A stretch of DNA of 64,000 nucleotides, taken from NCBI GenBank assembly GCA_038030265.1, contig CM075938.1:49469189-49533188 (forward strand), in the 5' to 3' direction. The DNA comes from Corythucha ciliata. Taxonomy: Eukaryota; Arthropoda; Insecta; Hemiptera; Tingidae. Under the pieces are notes generated by a model that was given only the letters and a program-made list of their open reading frames with translations, did not search any database and was not told where the DNA came from. Of the stretch, positions 57,064-64,000 are shown in pieces. The translations under genes were made by a program, and so were the position numbers. The first letter of the stretch is position 1. Each line of letters starts with the position of its first letter.

Positions 57064-57164
57064 AGGAAGATATAATTCGAAAATAATTAAGTTTCGCGTC
57101 GTGAACAATAATAAAAAATAACAAGAGGGAAAGTAACGCCACACAAGCCCCCCACGGAGACTGG

Positions 57165-57985
57165 AAGTCCACCCTGGAAGACCAGATGGAACATTCAAGA
57201 GTCTCCTGGAAGACGGAGTGGTTGACCATACACGAGTTCGGCTGAAGAAGCCTTGAGGTCTTAACGGAAAGAATTCCTAATTCCGAGGAGAACGAGAGGA
57301 AGAGCTTGAAGCCAATTGATTCCTGAATGGCACATGAGTGCTTGAGGTGCCTGTGAAAATGTTCAACTAAGCCATTGGAACACGGATGATAACTCGTCGT
57401 ACGGAAACGATGGAAGCCGCAGGTGGATGCGAGTGACCGAAAAAGTTCACACTCGAATTGACGACCTTCATCTGTCGTTGTGTAAAGAGGCGAGCCAAAA
57501 CGAGAGAACTAACAGTTGAGTAGACCATCGGCAACTTGAACAGCAGAGGGATTTTCGAGTGGCCAAATTTCAGGCCAGCGTGTAAACCTGTCGATAACTG
57601 TCAGACAGTATCGGTAAGGACCAACTGGAGATAGAAGTCCGATGATGTCTACATAGATGTGCTCAAACCTCGACGACGAAATAGGGAAAGAACCAGGAGG
57701 AGAGTGAACGTGGTGAGAAATTTTGGAACGTTGGCATTGAAGGCTGGCTTGTGTCCAAGCTTGACAATCTTGCCGTATGCGAGGCCAGATAAAACGCTGA
57801 GAGACAGGTTTTGTGGTGGCCTTGACACCAGGCTGGCTCAAGTTGTGAAGGGAATCGAAAATTTGGCGACGAAGGGAGATAGGAACGTAAGGACGTAGAT
57901 TTGGCGTAGATAAGTCGGAGATGAGAGTGAGATCGGTTCCTGGAACGTTGACTTGTGTGAGGCGGAGCGACTTTTGGCGAACCAT
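57165..57985 (-). pseudogene. Gypsy integrase, broken
   Basis: From 57985: a zinc-binding region with SLHNLSQPGVKATTKPVSQR and LQCQRSK, in which the second His has become Gln and the first Cys of the pair Ser. Then FEHIYVDIIGLLSPVGPYRY (first catalytic Asp) and VIDRFTRWPEIWPL. After a frameshift near 57510 come TTTDEGRQFECELFRSL (second Asp) and SYHPCSNGLVEHFHRHLK (Glu), followed near 57240-57190 by the YGQPLRLPG motif usual for Gypsy integrases. Integrase joins element DNA to the host chromosome. The damaged zinc site and shifts make this inactive. Confidence 0.8.
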
Positions 57986-58445
57986 GAGAGAGCGTCGGCG
58001 ACAACGTTAGCGGATCCACTGATATGTTGTATGTCCGTCGAGAATTGGCGATAAAAGACCGTTGGTTGATTTTAATAGGCGGTAGCTTGTCTTTGCGTTG
58101 CCGGAATGCAAATGTGAGCGGTTTGTGGTCAGTGTAAATTGTAAAAGTATGAGCTTCAAGGATGTGCCGAAAGTGCTGAATAGCTGAATATACAGTGTGT
58201 AGTTTCTCGGTAGAATGCTGTCTATTCCGATTGACGAGGCGTAAGCTTTTGGGAGAAAAAAACAAGTGGTTGCCAGCTGTCACTGATCTTTTGCTGGTTG
58301 GAAGCGCCAACAGCAACTTGTGAAGAGTCAGTGAAAAGACCCAGTTCGGCGTCTCCCTGAGGGTGAGCGTGGAGAGTCGCGGTCGAGAGTTGCTGGTCCA
58401 ATTCTGGAGTCCACGTGAGTTGTTGTTTTCCGCGAATTCCAGCAA
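57986..58445 (-). pseudogene. Gypsy RNase H, broken
   Basis: LHTVYSAIQHFRHILEAHTF and TIYTDHKPLTFAFRQRKDKL identify the RNase H region following the RT. In the neighbouring frame GSANVVADALSWFAK marks its end near 57990. Frame changes occur at both sides. Confidence 0.75.
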
Positions 58446-59640
58446 TGTAATGGGGCTTGGAATTTGGCTGCGGAGGGGATAAAACGGCGATACAAATTTA
58501 TCATGCCGAGGAATCGACGAAGGCTTTGGGCGGAAGTAGGACTAAAACTCTGAATAGCGGTGATACGATCGGTGGGAGGTTTAATGCCAAGACTTGAGAC
58601 TTCATAGCCCAGAAAAATAACTGAGAGCAATCCGAGAGAGCATTTTTTAGCGTTAACCAGAATACCGTGCTGAGAAAGACGTTGGAAGATAGTACGAAGA
58701 TGGGAACGATTTTTATCGGTGTTGCGGTAGAAAATAAGAATATCATCGATGTAGGGGTGACAAAAATCAAGGCCTTGGAGAACTTCGTCGATGAAACCCG
58801 TAGATGACCGAAGAGCATGAAAGGAAATTCAAAAAGATCGAAGGGCATCGGGATGGCCGTTTTGGGAATGTCATCAGGATTTACAGGAATTTGGTTGTAA
58901 GCTTTAACGAGATCGATGGTGGAAAAGATGGTGCGTCCGGCTAGACGATGTGTGAAATCGTGAATGTGTTGAACGGGGTAACGATCTGGAACTGTTCTAG
59001 GGTTTGGTGCGCGGTAATCTCCGCAAGGGCGCCAACTGCCAGCTTCTTTCTTCGGGACCATGTGCAGGGGTGAATACCATGGTCCATCAGAGCGACGTGC
59101 GATTCCAGTTTGAAGTATGGCGTCAAATTCAGCCTTCGCGATATGAAGGCGGCCAGGGGCTAGGCGACGAGGGCGAAAAGAGATCGGGAGACCTGGCGTC
59201 GTATTGTTGAAATGGACTGTCGAGTGCTGGACGATGCCTGGGGAGCCACGTGTTCTTGTGAGTTCGGGAAAGTCTTCCAGCATTGACGGAAGAGTCCAAT
59301 GCAAGATGCAGGTGTGTAACAACTTGACACTTGGTTGAGAGTTCCCGGCCGAAGTGCAAGGCGCTGAGAGACACGTGACGGAGTCAATGAGTCTGGTATT
59401 GCGGCAATCAGGAAGAAGGGACAAATGAGAGAGGAAATCAGAGCCAATGAGAGTAATTTGCACGTCGGCTATTACAAACGTCCACGAGAGGTCCCGGCGG
59501 AGGCCAAAATCGAGTTTTAGACGAATAAAGCCATATGTGTGCATGTCGGAATTGTTGGCAGCGGTTAAGTCGTAGTCTGTACGGCGGCGATATCCAGGTA
59601 CGAAGCGACGGGGAAGGCCGGAAGTCGGAACCGGTGTCAA
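58328..59640 (-). pseudogene. Gypsy reverse transcriptase, frameshifted
   Basis: The N-terminal part is open: [40 protein letters not shown] and [17 protein letters not shown] (first catalytic Asp). A shift near 58810 moves the second box, [13 protein letters not shown] at about 58740, to another frame. ISLGY-type [19 protein letters not shown] and [17 protein letters not shown] follow at 58630-58480 after another shift. Domain order and wording are standard for arthropod Gypsy elements. Confidence 0.85.
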
Positions 59641-60180
59641 TTAAAAATCGTCGTTTTGTGCCTCGGTCAACGATGAACAAGCGGCGTCCTTTCGTCGGGC
59701 AGTCGGTTACCGCTACTGCTGACTGCCCTGTAAGTTTGACGCTAAAAAAAGAACATGGACGGTTGCACTTGCGGGCGTCGTGCCCCCATCGCCGATGGTA
59801 CCAACAATAACCAGAGGATGGACTCCGGAATAGGATGGAACGAGAAGACGTCTCATTTCGACGAGAGGGAGGGAGAGGGGCTGCTAACTGTTTACGAATG
59901 TCCGCAAGTTGCCGAGTGAGGCTCTGGTTTGCAGGCGAAATAGCGTTAACGAGAGGCAACGAAGAAATCGAAGAATAGCAAGTAGGTTGATCTTCCACGA
60001 TTTTGTCAGCTGTGATAGAAGGCGGTCGAGCGGCAGGTCTTGTTGGGTCTGTAGAATGGCTTGGACGTGAGTTGGAAGCCGTTGAGCCCAGAGGGAATGA
60101 AGGAGATTTTCGGAGATCGGCGTTGGTCCATCGAGAGGTCGGAGGTACCGAAGTAATTGTGACGGTTTTAAGGTCGTCAA
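59438..60180 (-). pseudogene. Gypsy Gag end, zinc knuckle and protease, frameshifted
   Basis: A gag segment at 60180-59884 with KPSQLLRYLRPLDG and LWAQRLPTHVQAILQ is characteristic of many arthropod Gypsy gags. After a shift, CWYHRRWGHDARKCNRPC near 59800 forms the knuckle, and [15 protein letters not shown] at about 59640 is the protease active site (D-T-G intact). The N-terminal half of gag is missing. Confidence 0.8.
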
Positions 60181-60600
60181 GCAGCAGAAAAGGGCTCTAC
60201 AGCTGATAAAAGAGGCGCATTTCGGGATCTACGTGTGCTGACTTTGCCGGGTATATTCGTTCTCCAGTGCCTGCTCTATGTGAGGGAGAACCCGTCTCTG
60301 TTTCGTTCCGAGATGTTCATCCCCACGCAACGCGAGGAAGAGACAAGCTCGTTGGCATGACTGTCTGTCTGTCCAAGAAAATGAACAGTTTCCTGGGAGT
60401 GAGTACAATTCCTTGCCAGAGGTCATCAGGAATCTCGAAGAGAACTCTTTTAAAAGGAAAATTAAGGCAGTCATCTTGGAAGCCGAGCCGTACACTGTGT
60501 GATTATTTTGGAAAGATTGATAAAAAAGAATATTGACTCTCTTGCTATTGTTATTGTATTATTCGTTATTTGACGTTGTAATGCCACAAGGCTGCTACAA
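60172..60600 (+). pseudogene. LINE C-terminus and 3' end (third LINE type)
   Basis: Plus-strand frames read QQKRALQLIKEA, then one base off FRDLRVLTLPGIFVLQCLLY and VRENPSLFRSEMFIP, and finally YNSLPEVIRNLEENSFKRKI. That is the C-terminal order of Jockey/CR1-type LINEs. A stop at about 60500 is followed by about 100 bp of tail and an AAT/ATT microsatellite. Confidence 0.75.
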
Positions 60601-60607
60601 TAAGTAA

Positions 60608-60636
60608 ATAATAATAATTATTATTATTATTATTAA
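60608..60636. repeat. (AAT)n/(ATT)n microsatellite
   Basis: Four or so AAT units run into six or so ATT units, a short palindromic tract at the end of the LINE tail. It may be the 3' tail repeat of that LINE. Confidence 0.8.
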
Positions 60637-60638
60637 TT

Positions 60639-61075
60639 TTGCCTAAAATAAGAACCTGTCTGTTATCTAACCATGCATTAATTATTGGACTCAAATTTGC
60701 TACAAAATTTCGATTTAGCTGCAGGGACTTTAATTATGTGAATTCATTAAAATCGAATATTATTAAATTAAAACTTAAAGATAAACTAACCCTACATGAC
60801 CTGTAAAATTGAATAATCCATTTTTTTTTCTGTTGTGATTATAAAATCAAAGCCAAATGCATTGTTTTTGTTTTCTTCTATTTTCATTTTCATTTTTTTG
60901 TAATCATGATTCGTAATTTTTTATTTTTCTTTTCAAATTTGTCTTATTATTATTTTTCTATAGTATAGTGTTGTATTGAGCTAGAATTCATCACCAGCGC
61001 CTCCACAAGCTTGAGCTTTTGGGGGCTGACACCATTGTGTGTAAATAAATAAACCAATAAATAAATAAATAAATA
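60639..61075 (+). pseudogene. CR1/L2-like LINE C-terminus, 3' UTR and (AATA)n tail
   Basis: Fifty-five codons from 60639 to a TAA at 60804-60806 are open and read LPKIRTCLLSNHALIIGLKF then FNYVNSLKSNIIKLKLKDKL, the shape of a CR1/L2 C-terminus. About 235 bp of A/T-rich 3' UTR follow, ending CACCATTGTGTGTAAATAAA and a tail of AATA units (61043-61075). I infer it to be the end of the LINE that starts at 50480. Inference rests on strand, domain order and the exact gap left at 57063. Confidence 0.6.
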
Positions 61076-61078
61076 TAC

Positions 61079-63700
61079 CTACTCAGCCCTCAAATGGTTG
61101 CACTTTTTACGTCCCTGGCTTTTGTTCTATTACTTAAAATTTCTCTTTTTCTTCCTTCATTGCACTAAAGGCAACGTTATGGTTGGCTGCGGTGGTGTTG
61201 ATGTGGTGGTGTTGGTGGGGAGGGGGGGGCTGTATACTCAGAGAGTTCAAAATAACGAGATCGTTAACTACGAGTTAATTGAACGTCATTTTTTTCTTTG
61301 TAATTAACGACTGGTAAGATTGATTCAGTGCAGAGAATGCAATCGAACTAAATAGGGAAATGTGAGTGTTGTTTGAAACGTCGGTGCGCCATTTTTCGAA
61401 CAGAGACTGTGTAATGATGGGCGACAGAGCGACTCGGATTGACATAATTATCACCATTTTAGGGGTTGTTGAGAGTAACAACGGTATATGTCACAGGAGG
61501 GGGTGTTGTTACCGGATGGATATTTAAGGACGTTTCAATTAAATAGAAATAAATCAACTTAAACAAATATAGCGTACGAATATAGCTTTAACTCCAAGTT
61601 AATGTCTTCATTGAGACAGTAAAGGGCCGAGAGCTACTTTTAAAAATAATTAGGTACGTCAATCATTCTTTTTTACCAAACTTGGAACGACACACGACTG
61701 TTATTTAGTGGTTTTGAAAAGAGAACAAATAACGAACAGTTACCAAATCAGAATTATTGTAACATGCCGTCATATACGACGTCCTAAGCAGCAATCAAAT
61801 GGTGCAATTCTTAAGGTGGAGGAGAGGAAGCGAAATAGAGATCCCGTAGGGATTATACACCCCCCACCCACAACCACCACCACGTTGATGGGGTTAAGAA
61901 AGAATCAAAAATCGAACTTTTATGGACCTCACCCCCTCCCCCTAATCATCACAAGTCTATGTTTTTTTTGTCTTTCGTTTTTCATTAGTCTGGGGGTTAG
62001 GAAGGAAGACAATGCGCACCAAAAAATACATAAAAGACGTGATCTAGTTGTTACGCAAGTCACAATGATGAGGTGGAACCTGAGGGGGCGGGGTGAAATG
62101 TGATTTCAGCCACTTTGTGGGTCAGCCCCGTAGTAACGGCGCGAAAGCTGTTATGAACTTATATAGCCAGAAGGGTGGACAAGGTTTGGGTCAGACCGTT
62201 TTCAAAATAATAATAATAATAAAAAAAAGGTAACTTATTATTCCACCCTAATGGTTTCGTCATTTTCAGCCTGCCCATACTGAGCGGACCCGGTTAAATG
62301 AATCTGTAGCTTCAATTTTTACCTCACAATGCTGGACTTGTTTTGTTTTATTTCACGCAATTAGTAAAATTAATAAAGCGGAACTGCGGATTCAACCATT
62401 TTTTTCCTCACGTTTTGGTCTCTTGGTATTAAGAAAAAAGTCGGGTCCTTGAAAAGTCGTCATTACTCGCATTTGAAAAACGAACAATACCTGATCGCAC
62501 ATTCGATATTTTAGTTTGTTTTAATTTATGACCACTATGAAATAAACAACTAATTTAAAAAAAACGAAACATGGTACTGCCTTATTGATAGAATTGCCAA
62601 ATTATTATTTAGCTCTCCACTTCCTGATTCCAGCCTTCCACCGCCCAGGGGCCCGCTTCCTCAACTTATTAGCTCCCAATGTATTTATTGCAAAGGAAAA
62701 CAATTGTTTAACAATCTGGTTCAAAAGATAATAATCTAGCGTTAAAGGTCTAGGTTTTATGCGAGCGGAAGATTAAAAAAAAAAAATCTTGACACTGAAT
62801 TACAACCGGAGGGGCACCGATTAAACACTGACTTTATGTAATTGCCTTTCTTCCATTGGCCATAACGTTTTTTTGTTTTTGATTCATTTATCATCTGACA
62901 ATACTGTCATTCTTACATAGCGTCTGAGCAGACTGATTATCGATTTAAATGTCGTCCTCTCATAGCGGTTGAACAACAACAAAAATATGCGTGGAAACCC
63001 ATATCGGTATAGTTAATATAGGGAATGAATTGGCGTGTTCTTTGTTCGCGATTACGCACCCTCCTCTGCACTGTTACACTTTTATTCCTTCTATAGAGGA
63101 AGTGCAACGGCGATTAGGTGGGTTTAGGTATGTGGAGTTGGAGGGGTGAGAGGGGGCGGGGGGCAATCTATAAATGGAAAACTCGGTTAACATGTCAAAG
63201 CCGTCGAGAAGGAACTATAAGTTATTCAATAGGACTCTCCACCTATGTTGTGAATAGTTTGTTGAAAATAGTGCTTCCAATAGATCCAAGCCCTTGAGTT
63301 AGGCCAACTATATTCAAGCCGAAAGGGTGTGCGTTTACCACGGTGACCTTATAATTGCACCTCGCGCGCGAGACGAGACGCACTCGCCGCGCCGGTTTAT
63401 TGCGAGAACTATGCAACCTTATAAAAATATCGAGCGTCGCAGTTACCATTTGTTACGAGGTGCCTTAAAAGGGCACCTTTTATGCGCCACACCATCTCCC
63501 CCCCCCCCCAGGATAGAATCCGGAAATGCACCAATATTAAAATGGAGCGAAAAGAGCGAACAGAACAATGGCATGACGTGTTCTACGAATTTCTGGAGCC
63601 TGTGGCCTTTTTTCCCCTTTAAATCCCCCGCAGAAATGTTTTTCTTCGTTCAGAACGATTTAGTTCGAAGTCCTTGAACATTTTCTCTCGGACCACTGAG
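61079..63700. other. no gene recognised
   Basis: About 2.6 kb of A/T-rich anonymous sequence with a G run near 61222, an AAT tract near 62205-62222 and a C run near 63500. Open frames up to 131 codons have no domain or consistent composition. Confidence 0.5.
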
Positions 63701-63702
63701 CC

Positions 63703-63722
63703 CAGGGGTTTTCAACCTTTAG
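63703..63722 (+). mobile_element. possible hAT-like end (CAGGGGTTTTCAACCTTT)
   Basis: The motif resembles the CAGNGGTTCTCAACC ends of some hAT elements. The rest would lie mostly outside the window. Confidence 0.3.
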
Positions 63723-63889
63723 GAGTACGCGGTAACACTTCTATAATAAGTCATTTTTTCGGCGTAACACGTTACAAAAGTTCAAGTTGCTGTATATGTT
63801 AACAAAAAAATGATGAATCCGATAAATGTGAACAATTACCGGTAATTGTTCATATTTAGCGGTTACCCTGTGACAGGCATGACTCACGT

Positions 63890-63990
63890 TTTAGCGGGCG
63901 TGCGACATAGAACACATTATCTGCTGAAAACGCTCAAGACGCTAAACGCTGAAATCGCGCGGTTCCTGCTCACGTACACTCGGACAGGGC
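63890..63990 (+). mobile_element. partial copy of the 49794 MITE
   Basis: CGCTAAACGCTGAAATCGCG then CGGTTCCTGCTCACGTAC matches, with substitutions, the right half of the element at 49794-49935 and its flank (CTCACGTA). Confidence 0.45.
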
Positions 63991-64000
63991 CTTCGAAGGG

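Larger units (their letters stand above)
57165..60180 (-). mobile_element. Ty3/Gypsy internal region, no LTRs seen
   Basis: Minus-strand order gag (60180) - protease - RT - RNase H - integrase (57165) is that of Ty3/Gypsy elements. It carries many frameshifts. No LTR pair, primer site or target duplication was found, so both ends are truncated or rearranged. It shares an insertion block with the LINE end at 60172-60600. Confidence 0.85.

Noticed and set aside
57007..57229. Short minus-strand frames before the Gypsy remnant
   Set aside because: They overlap the decayed integrase C-terminal region and the LINE junction and have no independent signal.
61708..62103. 131-codon open frame as a candidate host gene
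   Set aside because: Pro/Thr and Leu/Phe runs derive from C- and T-rich tracts. No domain, splice pattern or upstream signal supports it.

Overview
The window is a gene-poor, repeat-dominated stretch of an animal nuclear genome. I found no convincing host protein-coding gene. The LINEs with RNase H, a copia element primed from initiator Met tRNA, Jockey-type ORF1 zinc knuckles, hAT-like elements with 8-bp target duplications and many foldback elements together suggest an arthropod, possibly a hemipteran-like insect. I cannot name a species. Runs of 8 or more C or G occur every few kilobases.

Layout. 1-9 kb: a tRNA-Thr-like sequence (507-582), then degenerate arrays with a period near 30 bp (3.2-7.9 kb) and small inverted-repeat elements. 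9.7-10.9 kb: a long foldback element with TA-type, CAGGGTG-like ends. 11-19.9 kb: mostly anonymous, with a 20-25 bp minisatellite (15.66-16.68 kb), another degenerate array and a second tRNA-like sequence. 19.9-23.5 kb: a near-identical 1.8-kb tandem duplication that copies the end of a dead Jockey-like LINE (23.3-24.1 kb, minus). Its probable ORF1 lies at 25.4-26.2 kb, beyond a 0.7-kb foldback. 27.7-31.9 kb: a rearranged LINE with RNase H ending in poly(A), followed directly by a fragment of another LINE.

35.4-45.6 kb: a three-level nest of hAT-like elements, each flanked by its own exact 8-bp duplication: C (35430-45574) contains A (35459-43808), which contains B (35698-41373). B carries two large degenerate arrays in opposite orientation. 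46-49.7 kb: RNase H LINE pieces separated by a smaller CAGTAGCG-ended element that also carries an array.

50.5-61.1 kb: one CR1/L2-like LINE copy appears to be split by later insertions. These are a young copia element (51269-55863, TSD AAAAT) that itself carries a MITE in one LTR, a palindromic MITE (56452-56722), and a block holding a decayed Gypsy internal region plus the 3' end of a further LINE. The last 3 kb is anonymous, with two partial DNA-transposon-like ends at the edge.

The genes here do not cooperate in a pathway. They are enzymes of selfish elements at different ages. The copia polyprotein is the only nearly intact one: 1,156 codons open, with a single frameshift in RNase H. 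All other reading frames are broken by stops, shifts or deletions.
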